Positions 1 through 8,546 of a DNA stretch of 64,000 nucleotides are shown here, in pieces (the stretch's first letter is position 1; each line of letters opens with the position of its first letter). The notes under the pieces were generated by a model that was not told where the DNA came from, ran no database searches, and was given only the letters and a program-made list of their open reading frames with translations. The position numbers and the translations under genes are program-made. The DNA is from JAKEFM01 sp035695825 (GTDB lineage Bacteria; Planctomycetota; UBA1135; JAKEFM01), in contig DASRRH010000003.1 of NCBI GenBank assembly GCA_035695825.1, forward strand, positions 1-64,000, given 5' to 3'.

Positions 1-2
1 GC

Positions 3-242
3 TCCGCGCCGAAGTACCGCGGCCAGAACAAGGCGAATCCCCTCGCGACGGTGAACGCCGTCTCGATGATGCTCGAGTACCTCGGGGAGGCGGAGGCGGC
101 CGCGGCGATCGATCGCGCGATCGAGCGCCTGCTCGTCGGCAAGCGCGTCCCGCACCTCGGCGCCGGCGCGCTTCCGACGAACGAGATCGGCGACCTCGTC
201 GTCGCCGAGCTCGAGTCTTCCCCGGCCGGCTCGCATCGCTGA
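3..242 (+). CDS. Isocitrate/isopropylmalate dehydrogenase family, C-terminal fragment
   Basis: The gene enters from the left edge and only its last 79 codons are present. The visible part starts SAPKYRGQNKANP and continues through a MMLEYLG segment to PTNEIGD near the end. This order (SAPKYxGxNxANP, then xMMLEHLG, then a late EMGD-like motif) is characteristic of the NAD(P)-dependent beta-decarboxylating dehydrogenases (isocitrate, 3-isopropylmalate, tartrate). The substrate cannot be decided because the substrate-binding loop lies outside the window. The family match is strong. The stop is a TGA at 240-242. Confidence 0.85.
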   Translation, partial: SAPKYRGQNKANPLATVNAVSMMLEYLGEAEAAAAIDRAIERLLVGKRVPHLGAGALPTNEIGDLVVAELESSPAGSHR

Positions 243-318
243 CCCCCCGGCGCGCCGCGGCGGGCGCAACTTCCCTCTGGCATTCGAGGGCGGAGTCTGC
301 TTCCTCTATTGTTTCCGC

Positions 319-1671
319 ATGGCCGAGGAACGATCCCCTCAACCGGCCCCGAACGCGCCGGCTCCCCCGCCGGCGGCCCCCGCCGGCCCGCCGCCGCGCC
401 GCTACCTCTTCGTCTCCGACATCGCCCTCGTCCACGATCTCGCCTGGCAGGTGAAGCGCGAGGGCGGGGACGTCCGCTACTTCATCCGCGCGAGGAGCGA
501 GAAGGAGATCGCCGACGGCTTCGTCGAGAAGACCGACGACTGGGAGCGGGAGGTCGAGTGGGCCGACGTCGTCGTCTTCGACGACACGGGCTTCGGGGCG
601 AAGGCCGAGGCGCTCCGGAGGGCGGGGAAGCCCGTGATCGGGGGCTCGCTCTACACCGACCGGCTCGAGGAGGACCGGGAGTTCGGTCAGGCGGAGCTCG
701 CCGCCGTCGGGATGAACGCGATCCCCTCGAAGGAGTTCTCCTCCTTCGACGAGGCGATCGCCCACGTCAAGGCGAACCCCGACCGCTACGTCGTGAAGCC
801 CTCGGGGAAGGCGCAGAGCGAGAAGGTCCTCTCCTACGTCGGGCAGGAGGAGGACGGGCTCGACATCCTCGCCGTCCTCGAGCACTACAAGAAGGCGTGG
901 GGGACGAAGATCAAGTCGTTCCAGGTCCAGAAGTACGTCGCGGGGGTCGAGGTCGCGGTCGGGGGGTTCTTCGACGGGAAGGACTTCGTCCTCCCCGTGT
1001 GCGTCAACTTCGAGCACAAGCGGATGTTCAACGACGACATCGGCCCCTCGACGGGGGAGATGGGGACGGCGATGTTCTGGACGGGGGAGAACCGCCTCTA
1101 CCGCGAGACGCTCGGGCGCCTCCGCGAGCGCCTCGGCGCCTGCGGCTACGTCGGCTACTTCGACGTGAACTGCATCGCGACGGGCCGCGGCCTCTACCCC
1201 CTCGAGGTCACCTCGCGCTTCGGCTACCCGACGATCAGCATCCAGATGGAGGGGATCGCCTCGAACTGGGGGGATTTCCTCTCTTCCCTCGCGAAGGGGG
1301 ATCCGATCCCCCTCCGGACGAAGCGCGGCTTCCAGGTCGGGGTCGTGATCGCCGTTCCCCCCTTCCCCTTCACCGACCGCGAGGCCTACGAGCGCTACTC
1401 CGGCGACGCGCCGATCATCTTCCGGAGGCCCCCCTCGAGCGGCGTCCACATCGGCGACGTCAAGGCGGTGAACGGCGAGTGGCTCCTCGCGGGCTACTCC
1501 GGCTACGCGCTCGTCGTGACCGGCTCGGGCCCGACGATGGAGGACGCGCGCCGGGAGGCCTACTCGCGCGTGCGGAACGTCCTCATCCCGAACATGTTCT
1601 ACCGGACCGACATCGGGGCCCGGTGGGCGCGGGACGGGGATCTGCTCTACGGCTGGGGGTACCTCTCCTAG
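319..1671 (+). CDS. PurD-like ATP-grasp protein (phosphoribosylglycinamide synthetase-like)
   Basis: A 450-residue protein. After a Pro/Ala-rich N-terminus of about 30 residues there is a Rossmann-like start (RYLFVSDIALVHDLAW), then an ATP-grasp body with KPSGKAQSEK (about 158-167), the Q-K-Y-V-x-G-V-E-V-A-V-G-G-F-F strand, and a HKRMFNDDIGPSTGEMG loop. That loop resembles the HKR...GPNTGGMG loop of glycinamide ribonucleotide synthetase (PurD), and a later EVTSRFGYPT matches the PurD metal-binding ExxxRxGxPE segment. The usual N-terminal GxGGREHAL motif of true PurD is missing, so the carboxylate substrate may differ. It could be a PurD paralogue acting in another ligation. There is no purine gene neighbour. 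It converges with the small gene at 1668-1961. Confidence 0.75.
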   Translation: MAEERSPQPAPNAPAPPPAAPAGPPPRRYLFVSDIALVHDLAWQVKREGGDVRYFIRARSEKEIADGFVEKTDDWEREVEWADVVVFDDTGFGAKAEALRRAGKPVIGGSLYTDRLEEDREFGQAELAAVGMNAIPSKEFSSFDEAIAHVKANPDRYVVKPSGKAQSEKVLSYVGQEEDGLDILAVLEHYKKAWGTKIKSFQVQKYVAGVEVAVGGFFDGKDFVLPVCVNFEHKRMFNDDIGPSTGEMGTAMFWTGENRLYRETLGRLRERLGACGYVGYFDVNCIATGRGLYPLEVTSRFGYPTISIQMEGIASNWGDFLSSLAKGDPIPLRTKRGFQVGVVIAVPPFPFTDREAYERYSGDAPIIFRRPPSSGVHIGDVKAVNGEWLLAGYSGYALVVTGSGPTMEDARREAYSRVRNVLIPNMFYRTDIGARWARDGDLLYGWGYLS

Positions 1672-1961
1672 GCCGGGGCGCCCTGGGCCTGACCCTCGGC
1701 CGGCGCGGCCCCCGAGGGGAGGGTGGACACGAACTGCCCCGGCTGGAGCGCGGGGGGCGGGGGAGGAGCCTCGGCGGCGGCCGCCCTTGCGGCTGCCCGC
1801 GCCGCGGCCTTCTTCTCGCGATCCGCCGTCTTCTTCTCCCGCTCCGTGCGGGCCTGGTCCATCCGCGCCTGGCGGACGACGCGCTCGCGCTTCCGCAGGT
1901 CCGCCCACCTCTTCTTGTCGCGGCGCTGCTTGTTCCAGGCGTTTCGGGTCTTCTTGTACAT
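1668..1961 (-). CDS. Hypothetical small basic Ala/Lys-rich protein
   Basis: A 97-residue ORF opening MYKKTRNAWNKQRRDKKRW. It is followed by a highly charged, probably helical region rich in Lys/Arg/Glu/Ala and a Pro/Gln-rich tail. I recognise no family. It converges with the PurD-like gene and overlaps its stop by 4 bp. The strongly biased composition could reflect a nucleic-acid-associated small protein, or could be a chance ORF in GC-rich DNA. No convincing ribosome-binding site precedes the ATG. It is kept because the N-terminus looks protein-like and nothing else explains the gap. Confidence 0.45.
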   Translation of the reverse strand: MYKKTRNAWNKQRRDKKRWADLRKRERVVRQARMDQARTEREKKTADREKKAAARAAARAAAAEAPPPPPALQPGQFVSTLPSGAAPAEGQAQGAPA

Positions 1962-2039
1962 GGTGCTCGAGGTTTCGGCGCGGCCCGGCCGGGCCGGTCC
2001 TTCCCGGGCGGGATCGTATCGCAGGGAGCGCGCCCGCCG

Positions 2040-2702
2040 TCAAGGGGAGGCGACCTTCACCGCGAACCCCGTCCCGTCCCCGAGCGGGAGGATCTGGGCA
2101 CGCAGTTGAGGGTGGGAGACGAACCAGGGGTTGAACTTCCGCAGCGCGAGCGTCGAAGCCCTCTCGTCCTCCCTCCGGACCTCCTCGGCGACCTGGCCGC
2201 CCCACAACAGGTTGTCGCACACGAGCCCCCCCCCGACGCGCAGCTTCGGCAGGGCGAGCTCGACGTAGCCGCGGTACTCCTCCTTCAGCGCGTCGAGGAA
2301 GACGAGATCGAAGGGCCCCTCGACGCGAGGGAGCACCTCGAGGCCGGGGCCGAGGAGGCACTCGACCCTCGCGGCGATCCCGGCCTCCCCGAAGTGGCGC
2401 TTCGCGGTCGCGATCCGCTCCGGGTCGACGTCGATCGTGACGAGCTGCCCGTCCGGCGGAAGCGCCGAGGCGATCCAGACCCCCGAGTACCCGATCGCCG
2501 TGCCGACCTCGAGCGCGCGGCGCACGCCGCAGGCGCGGACGACCTGGTCGAGAAAGAGGCCGACCTCGGGGTCGACGATCGGGACGCCGTCGGCGCGCGC
2601 CTGCCTCTCGATCGCGGAGAGGACCCCCGAGCGCTTCGGGAGGGTCCGCTCGAGGTAATCGGCCTGCGCCGTTCTTAGGATCCGGTCGGGGGCGGCCTTC
2701 AC
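2040..2702 (-). CDS. O-methyltransferase, class I SAM-dependent (family 3 type)
   Basis: 220 residues from a GTG start at 2702. The same frame stays open far upstream, but in a non-protein-like translation antisense to the next gene. The protein carries the SAM-binding motif ALEVGTAIGYSGVW, then TIDVDPERIATAKRHF, the DLVFLDALKEEYRGYVE stretch that holds the metal-binding and catalytic Asp in this family, and VCDNLLWGGQV. This order matches the catechol/caffeoyl-CoA O-methyltransferase-like family, whose members are about 220 residues long. It would transfer methyl from SAM to a hydroxylated small molecule in the cytoplasm. The substrate is unknown. It diverges from the secreted MBL protein with only 57 bp between starts. 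Confidence 0.85.
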   Translation of the reverse strand: MKAAPDRILRTAQADYLERTLPKRSGVLSAIERQARADGVPIVDPEVGLFLDQVVRACGVRRALEVGTAIGYSGVWIASALPPDGQLVTIDVDPERIATAKRHFGEAGIAARVECLLGPGLEVLPRVEGPFDLVFLDALKEEYRGYVELALPKLRVGGGLVCDNLLWGGQVAEEVRREDERASTLALRKFNPWFVSHPQLRAQILPLGDGTGFAVKVASP

Positions 2703-2759
2703 GCGGAGGGGGGGTCGGGAGGGGGCGGGTAGGATACTCCCCGCCAAGGACCGCCCCCG

Positions 2760-4574
2760 ATGCACGGCTTCCCCCTCGCGCTCCTCGTCGTCCTCCTCGC
2801 GCCGGCCGCCGCCGCCCAGGCGCCGACCCTGAAGATCTACTTCCTCGACGTCGGCCAGGGGGACTCGACGCTGATCGTCTCGCCCACGGGGACCTCCCTC
2901 CTCGTCGACGCGGGGCCGGAGGGCGAGGGGACTTCCACGGTCGTCCCGTTCCTCCTCTCCCACGGCGTGACGACGGTGAACTACGCCCTCGCCACCCACT
3001 ACCACACCGACCACATCGGCGGCCTGGACGAGGTGGCGAGCGCGTTGCCCGGGCCGACCACCTGCTACGACCGCGGCCTGGCGAGCACGCCCTCGACGAC
3101 CGCCTACGCGAACTACGCCTCCGCGCTCGCGGGCGCCCGCGTCTCGATCGCGCCGGGGACGACGATCCCCCTCGGCGGCGGCGTCACGGTGACCTGCACG
3201 AACGTGAACGGACAGATCTTCGGAGGGCCGACCGTCGCCGTGGCGGGGACCTCGCAGGAGGAGAACTCCCGCTCGGTCGGCCTGAAGGTCGAGTTCGGGA
3301 GCTTCGATTTCTGGATCGGCGGCGACACGACGGGTGGGGGCAACAGCACGGCGGACGTCGAGACGCCGCTCGGGTCGACGATCGGGAACGTCGAGGTGAT
3401 CAAGGCGAGCCATCACGGCTCCTTCACGAGCTCGAACGCCGCCTTCGTCGCCGCGACGCAGCCGGACGTCTCGGTCTTCTCCTGCGGCCTCAACAACCCC
3501 TACGGGCACCCGAGCATCGACGCGATCGACAACCTGAACCCCGTCTCGAAGGGGACGATCCTCTTCTCGACCACCGGGGGGACGGGGAACGTCGGGTTCG
3601 TGGATGCGGAGGGCTCGGTCTCCCTCGTCACGGACGGGACGACCTACACGATCACCCCCGCCGTCGGCGCGCCGCTCACCCTCGCCTGCGACGAGGTCGG
3701 CGGGACGGCTCCGGCCCCCGGAGACCTGAAGGTCTCCGAGTACATGGCGAACCCCGCGGCCGTCGCCGACACCGCGGGCGAGTGGTTCGAGATCGTGAAC
3801 GTGCAGGCGACGCCTCGGTGGCTTCGCAACGTCGTCTTCACGGCGGACGACGGGAACACCTTCACCTTCTACTCGGGGGTCCGGCTCGGCCCGGGCGGCC
3901 GCTTCGTCTTCGGGCGGGACGGCGACCCCACGGTGAACGGAGGCTTCACCCCCTCGACGGTCTGGCCGTTCGGCGCCTATTCCTTCGGCGACTCGACCGA
4001 CTCGATCGTGCTGCGCAACCCCTCCCTCGTGATCGTCGACGAGGTCCATTACTCGACGGGCGCGGGCTTCCCCGCGCCGAGCGGCGCGAGCGTCGAGCGG
4101 GAGAACCTCCTCGGGGCGGCCGTCGGCTCGAACTTCTCCGCCTCGACCGCGACCTTCGGCGCGGGGGACGAGGGGACGCCGGGGGGGGTGAACAGCGCGG
4201 ACTCGACGACCTTCCCCGCGGTCGCGGTCCCCTCGGCGCCGGTGACGCCCGGGAGCACTCTCGCGATCTCCCTCGTCTCCCTCTCCGACGCGGGCCGCTT
4301 CTACGTCGCGGCCCTCTCCCTCGGCACCGCGCCCGGGTTCTTCCTCGGCTCGGTCCTCGTCCCGATCAACGCCGACGGCCTCGCGATCCTGACGGCCGGC
4401 CTCCCCGGCTGGTCGGGGGTCCTCCTCTCCCCGGGCCTCGGCTCCTGCTCGATCCCCGTCCCGGCGGATCCAGCCCTCGTCGGGTTCACCGCCTACGGAG
4501 CCTTCGTCGTCCTTCAGCCCCCCGCGATGTCGGCGGTCCGCGCCTCCGCGGCGGCGACGATCACCGTCTCCTGA
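2760..4574 (+). CDS. Secreted metallo-beta-lactamase-fold (ComEC-like) protein with lamin-tail-like domain
   Basis: 604 residues. A signal peptide (hydrophobic to about residue 19, AAAAQ cleavage) leads into a metallo-beta-lactamase domain beginning KIYFLDVGQGDSTLI. It has the metal motif H80-x-H82-x-D84-H85 (THYHTDHIGG) and a later KASHHGS block typical of the ComEC/Rec2 competence hydrolase subfamily. Around residues 325-470 a second domain starts LKVSEYMANP and includes EWFEIVN, which resembles bacterial lamin-tail domains. The C-terminal 100 or so residues form a beta-rich domain similar to tails on other secreted proteins here. It lacks the ComEC membrane channel, so it is probably an extracellular or periplasmic phosphodiesterase/nuclease. 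The substrate is inferred. Confidence 0.85.
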   Translation: MHGFPLALLVVLLAPAAAAQAPTLKIYFLDVGQGDSTLIVSPTGTSLLVDAGPEGEGTSTVVPFLLSHGVTTVNYALATHYHTDHIGGLDEVASALPGPTTCYDRGLASTPSTTAYANYASALAGARVSIAPGTTIPLGGGVTVTCTNVNGQIFGGPTVAVAGTSQEENSRSVGLKVEFGSFDFWIGGDTTGGGNSTADVETPLGSTIGNVEVIKASHHGSFTSSNAAFVAATQPDVSVFSCGLNNPYGHPSIDAIDNLNPVSKGTILFSTTGGTGNVGFVDAEGSVSLVTDGTTYTITPAVGAPLTLACDEVGGTAPAPGDLKVSEYMANPAAVADTAGEWFEIVNVQATPRWLRNVVFTADDGNTFTFYSGVRLGPGGRFVFGRDGDPTVNGGFTPSTVWPFGAYSFGDSTDSIVLRNPSLVIVDEVHYSTGAGFPAPSGASVERENLLGAAVGSNFSASTATFGAGDEGTPGGVNSADSTTFPAVAVPSAPVTPGSTLAISLVSLSDAGRFYVAALSLGTAPGFFLGSVLVPINADGLAILTAGLPGWSGVLLSPGLGSCSIPVPADPALVGFTAYGAFVVLQPPAMSAVRASAAATITVS

Positions 4575-4593
4575 CGCCGCACGAGAGCGCGCG

Positions 4594-5973
4594 GTGAGCG
4601 GCTCGCGCCGGAAGTTCCTCGTCCTGCGCGACGCGGTCCACGGCGACGTCACCCTGACGGAGGAGGAGCGGCGGGTCCTCGACACCGCCGCGTTCCAGCG
4701 CCTGCGCGGCGTCCGCCAGCTCGGGAGCGCCTACCTCGTCTACCCCGGCGCGCACCACACGCGCTTCGAGCACGCGATCGGCACGCTCGAGATGGCCTCG
4801 CGCATCGTCGAGGCGGTGAACCGGAACCGCGACCTCGAGCCCGCCCGCTGCCTCGGGATCGCGCCGGAGGAGGCGCGGATCGTCCGCCTCGCGGCGCTCC
4901 TCCACGACGTGACCCACATCCCCCACGGCCACAACATCGAGGACCAGACCGGCCTCCTCGAGCGACACGACACCCCGACGCGCTTCGCCGCCGCCCTCGG
5001 CCCCGGCACCGAGATCGGGCGCGTCCTCGAATCCCTCGGGGCGAGGGAGTCCGTGCTGCGCGCCCTCTACCCGGTCGACCACCCCGAGCGGCGCGGGATC
5101 CCCGCCTACTGGACCCAGCTCTTCGCCGACACGATCTGCGCCGACATCCTCGACTACCTCTCCCGGGACGCCCACTACACCGGCCTCGCCCTCGGCGTCG
5201 ACCCGCGGATCGTGCGCCACTTCCGGGTCGACCGGGGAACCGGGAACCTCTTCCTCGACCTCGGGAAGCGGAGCCTCCTCCGCGAGGACATCCTCTCCGA
5301 GATCGTCCGGATGCTCGAGGCGCGCTACTACTTCTCCGAGCGCGTCTACTACCACCACGCGAAGATCACGGCCGGGGCGCTCGTCGCGAAGGCGGCCGAG
5401 TGGGCGCTCACCTCGGGGGCGCTGCGGGGGGAGGACTTCCACGACGCGACCGACGCGAGCCTCCTCGACCGGCTCGAGAACGCCCCGTACTCCGAGGACC
5501 GCGTCCGGGCGAAGGTCCGCGACCTGATCCGGCGGTTTCGAGAGCGCCGCCTCTTCAAGCGCGCCTGCGTCTACCCCGTCTACAAGAACCGGCGCTGGCA
5601 GGAGGAGGTCGTCGCCCGCTTCTTCGCTCCGGGGCGTTTCCCGGAGCGGATCGAGGCCGAGGAGCGGATCGCCTCCCGCGTGCGCGCCTCGGTCGGCCGC
5701 GAGGTCGTGGTCTCCCTCTACTGCCCCGCCCGGAACATGCAGCTCAAGGAGGCGCGCATCCACGTCCTCTGGCCAGGGGAGGAGGGGGTCCGCCCCCTGA
5801 GCGACTTCGCCGACCGGCTGCCGCGCCTCCGCGACCTCGAGGACTCCTACCGCAGCCTCTGGAAGTGCTACGTCCTCGTCTCCGAGGACGATCCCGCCGT
5901 GCTCCGGGCGACCCAGCGCGCCTGCGCCGAGGAGTTCCCCGACGCCGTCAACGTCTACGAGGTCGAGGGGTAG
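4594..5973 (+). CDS. HD-domain phosphohydrolase (dGTPase/SAMHD1-like superfamily)
   Basis: 459 residues from a GTG start 19 bp after the previous stop. The N-terminus IxDxVHGDVxLTxxE and AFQRLRGVRQLG, then HTRFEHAIG (His60), LLHDVTHIPHGH (His104-Asp105) and a later DILDYLSRDAHYTG, give the full metal-binding set (H...HD...D) of HD phosphohydrolases related to dNTP triphosphohydrolases and YdhJ-type proteins. It probably cleaves phosphate from a nucleotide in the cytoplasm. It converges with the methyltransferase on the other strand and their 3' ends overlap by 19 bp. Confidence 0.85.
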   Translation: MSGSRRKFLVLRDAVHGDVTLTEEERRVLDTAAFQRLRGVRQLGSAYLVYPGAHHTRFEHAIGTLEMASRIVEAVNRNRDLEPARCLGIAPEEARIVRLAALLHDVTHIPHGHNIEDQTGLLERHDTPTRFAAALGPGTEIGRVLESLGARESVLRALYPVDHPERRGIPAYWTQLFADTICADILDYLSRDAHYTGLALGVDPRIVRHFRVDRGTGNLFLDLGKRSLLREDILSEIVRMLEARYYFSERVYYHHAKITAGALVAKAAEWALTSGALRGEDFHDATDASLLDRLENAPYSEDRVRAKVRDLIRRFRERRLFKRACVYPVYKNRRWQEEVVARFFAPGRFPERIEAEERIASRVRASVGREVVVSLYCPARNMQLKEARIHVLWPGEEGVRPLSDFADRLPRLRDLEDSYRSLWKCYVLVSEDDPAVLRATQRACAEEFPDAVNVYEVEG

Positions 5974-6719
5974 GGCGTCCCAGAGCCTCCGCGCCCGAGC
6001 CGGAACGGAACCAGCCTCGGCACGCGCCGCTGGTAGTCGCGGTAGGCCTCCCCGAAGGTCGCCACGAGGTCGCGTTCCTCGAGGCGCGCCCCGACCAGGA
6101 TGTAGGCGGTCGTCGCGGCGCCGAAGAGGAGGTGGCTCCAGGTCATTCGCTCCGCCGCCCAGACGGCGAGGAGGAAGCCGAAGTAGAGGGGGTGACGGAC
6201 GAACCGGTAGAGCGAACCGGTCTTGAGGGTCGGCGCCGGCGGCTTCCCTCCTCGAAACGCGTACCAGGACTGCCTCAGCCCGTAGAGCTCGAGGTGGTCG
6301 ACCAGGAAGGAGGAGACGAGGACGATCCCCCATCCGAGGAGGCTCAGCGCCTGGACGGCCCGGAGCGGCGTCCCCTCGAGACGCCAGATCACCCCTTCGA
6401 TCGGCTGCCAGCCGCGGCAGATTGCCGCGAGCAGGAGGCTCGCGACGACGACGTACGTGCTCCGCTCGATCTGCGGCGGGACGATCGACGTCCACCCGCG
6501 CTTGAACCCCCGGCGCGCCATCACGCTGTGGCTCACGCCGAAGGCGCCGATGAGGAGGAGGTCGATCGCGACGGCCTTCGAGAGCGGCGTGAACCGGGGC
6601 GGCTGCGCATCGAGGGCCGGGACGCCGACCCCCTCGATGAACCCGATCGCCCAGAGGAGCGAGGCGAGCAGGGCGACGTAGGCGGCGGAGCCGTAGAGGA
6701 GGAAGGAGAGCCGCTTCAT
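5955..6719 (-). CDS. mddA: MddA-like methanethiol S-methyltransferase (NnrU/isoprenylcysteine methyltransferase fold)
   Basis: 254 residues with about six hydrophobic segments. The ATG at 6719 was chosen because a strong ribosome-binding site (AAAGGGAGG) sits just upstream. Motifs include GVSHSVMARRGFKRGWT, VPPQIERSTYV, LELYGLRQSWYAF, then LYRFVRHPLYFGFLLA and the C-terminal EERDLVATFGEAYRDYQRRV. The RHPLY plus EERxL pair is the SAM-binding signature of the integral-membrane ICMT/NnrU superfamily. The N-terminal VSHS and IERSTYV segments match what I recall of MddA, which methylates methanethiol to dimethyl sulfide. The fold is secure and the substrate is probable. Confidence 0.7.
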   Translation of the reverse strand: MKRLSFLLYGSAAYVALLASLLWAIGFIEGVGVPALDAQPPRFTPLSKAVAIDLLLIGAFGVSHSVMARRGFKRGWTSIVPPQIERSTYVVVASLLLAAICRGWQPIEGVIWRLEGTPLRAVQALSLLGWGIVLVSSFLVDHLELYGLRQSWYAFRGGKPPAPTLKTGSLYRFVRHPLYFGFLLAVWAAERMTWSHLLFGAATTAYILVGARLEERDLVATFGEAYRDYQRRVPRLVPFRLGRGGSGTPYPSTS

Positions 6720-7383
6720 GCCGCCTCCCTTTGTTCGGGTCATCTGAGTACTCCGTGGGCGGTACCGGTGGAAGCGGTCGTTGCGGCGGGGACCGCAGGG
6801 TCGTTCCGGAGTCTCGTGAGGGCGGATTCCCGAAGTCGCGGGCGAACGCAGGTCCAGGGGAGGTGCGCGAACTCCCGGCCGGTCACTCTCGAAGAGGGAT
6901 GGGACGAGGCCCCGCCGGAATCCGGGTTCCGTGAGGCGACGAGCACGAGGCGCGCCCGACGAGAGCCTTCTGGAACGGCCGCGCTCGGTCAAGGCGGGCG
7001 GACGCTTCGCTGCTGCGCGCCCCCGGGGTCCGACACCCCACGCGCACCCTCGATCGACGGCTGCCGCTGCGGTTTCGCTCGCGCGTAGGGGACACGTGTC
7101 GGTCATGAACATCGATAATGGACACGTGTCCGTTGTGCACATCCAAAATGGACACGTGTCCATTACGCGCGTTCATAATCGGTCTCTCCCAGAGGGCTCG
7201 GCCTGGTCGACGTCCTCGGGGCGCAGATTCGGGATGCCGAGACCGAGCGTAAGTCTTTAACCCGCAAGGCATTCATCCGCTCCAAGGTCGAGTGCCTCCC
7301 AGGCAACGAGTCTCGGAGGAGGGGCGCTCGGATCGTAGCGCCGGAACCGGAGGCGCGGGCCGGCCGAGCGAATCCCGCCGAGC
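6720..7383. other. 664-bp intergenic region without a convincing gene
   Basis: The region lies between the MddA-like start and the stop of the HtrA-type gene. Open frames exist on both strands, but their translations are Arg/Ser/Pro-rich and match nothing. The only clear structure is the triple palindrome cluster at 7090-7179, described separately. No T-run terminator or tRNA was found. Part of it is probably the upstream control region of the MddA-like gene. Confidence 0.6.
7090..7179. repeat. Three 12-bp palindromes (GGACACGTGTCC) at exact 30-bp spacing
   Basis: GGACACGTGTCG occurs at 7090-7101, and perfect GGACACGTGTCC at 7120-7131 and 7150-7161. Each 30-bp unit ends in AAT (AT-rich CGATAAT, CAAAAT, CATAAT). 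The 30-bp period is about three helical turns, so the sites face one side of the DNA, as expected for cooperative dimer binding. The units differ between palindromes, so this is not a simple tandem duplication. Alternatives are terminal repeats of a decayed insertion sequence, or an origin-type iteron set. Confidence 0.8.
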
Positions 7384-8331
7384 CTACGCCGACGGGGCGA
7401 GCGCCGGGACGACGGAGAGCTCGACCAGAGCGCCCCCCCGGAGGACCTGGAGCCGGTGGGAGACACCGACCGACGCGCTCCCGAGGGCGCGGTGGAGGTC
7501 GTCCGGCGAGCCGATCCGCGTCTCCCCGATCGAGACGATCGCGTCGCCCGGGCGGAGGCCTGCGCGGGCGGCGGGACTTCCCGGCTCCACGTCGCGGACG
7601 AGGACGACGGCTCCCGGACGGAGGCCCGCGCGCGCGAGGGCCGCCGAGGAGGCCCATGCGGACAGCGCGTGGACGCCGAGCCTTCCCCTTCGGACCCGCC
7701 CGTGGGCGAGGATCTCCCCGAGGACGTGGCGGGCCGTGTTCGAGGGGACCGCGAAGGAGACCCCCTGCGCCGCGAGCACGCTCGCCGTGTTGATTCCGAC
7801 GACCCTCCCCGAGGCGTCGACGAGCGGCCCGCCCGAGTTCCCCGGGTTCACGGCGGCGTCGGTCTGGATCACACCCTCGATCCGGTGGCCCGAGGGGGAG
7901 CGGATCTCGCGGCCGAGCGCGCTCACGATGCCGAGGGAGACGCTCCCCTCGAGGCCGAGGGGCGCGCCGACGGCGAGGACCATCTCTCCGAGGCGGAGGT
8001 TCCCGGAATCTCCGAAGGGGAGGGGAGGAGCCGGCAGGCTCGGAGCGCGGAGCACGGCGAGGTCGGTCGCGGCGTCGACCCCGAGGACGTCGGCGACCGC
8101 CGTCGCGCCCGAGTGTTCGGCCAGCTCGACCGCGACGGAATCCGCGACGACGTGGGCGCTCGTCATCGCGATCCCCTCGGCCCCGATCAGGACGGCCGAG
8201 CCGGTGCCCGCCCGGTCCGGCCGCAGGGCGCGGACCCGGAGGACGCTCGAGGCGGCCCTCTCGGCCAGGGCCGCGACGGAGTCGGAGATCGCGCGGAGGA
8301 ATTCGCTCCCGGTGGGGGGGGTCAGTTCCAT
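7384..8331 (-). CDS. HtrA/DegP-type serine protease with one PDZ domain
   Basis: 315 residues from an ATG at 8331. The trypsin-like domain has the full triad: His60 in MTSAHVV, Asp90 in AATDLAVLR, and Ser166 in NPGNSGGPL. A single PDZ domain follows with GSPAARAGLRPGDAIVSIGE. No signal peptide or membrane anchor is visible from this start. Family members are usually periplasmic, so either the protein is cytoplasmic or a longer start is used; the frame is open further upstream to 8424. One PDZ rather than two places it nearer DegS/HtrA than DegP. It probably degrades misfolded proteins or cuts regulated substrates. Confidence 0.88.
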   Translation of the reverse strand: MELTPPTGSEFLRAISDSVAALAERAASSVLRVRALRPDRAGTGSAVLIGAEGIAMTSAHVVADSVAVELAEHSGATAVADVLGVDAATDLAVLRAPSLPAPPLPFGDSGNLRLGEMVLAVGAPLGLEGSVSLGIVSALGREIRSPSGHRIEGVIQTDAAVNPGNSGGPLVDASGRVVGINTASVLAAQGVSFAVPSNTARHVLGEILAHGRVRRGRLGVHALSAWASSAALARAGLRPGAVVLVRDVEPGSPAARAGLRPGDAIVSIGETRIGSPDDLHRALGSASVGVSHRLQVLRGGALVELSVVPALAPSA

Positions 8332-8546
8332 GTCGCCCCTATTCGTCCCGCCGCGGGGCGCCTCAAGCGGAGGGGCGCGACGACCATCGCGGAGGCGAAC
8401 AGCCGTCGACGAACACGCGATCAAGCGAGGATAGGGAGCGAAGGGTCCTCCGGGGTTCCCTGGGCCAGGGATTCAGCCACGTTCTGCGTGTTCGCATCGA
8501 CGGCCATCTCGAGAGAGACCGCTGAGACCGGTCTCCCCGCCACGGC

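Noticed and set aside
309..2678. A long Arg/Gly/Pro-rich open frame over the PurD-like and O-methyltransferase genes
   Set aside because: It is a GC-rich shadow. Its translation is low complexity and it runs through two well-supported genes.
7000..7272. Open frames on both strands encoding repeated NGHVS peptides
   Set aside because: The repeat arises because the palindrome reads the same on both strands. No start signal or protein-like sequence supports either frame.
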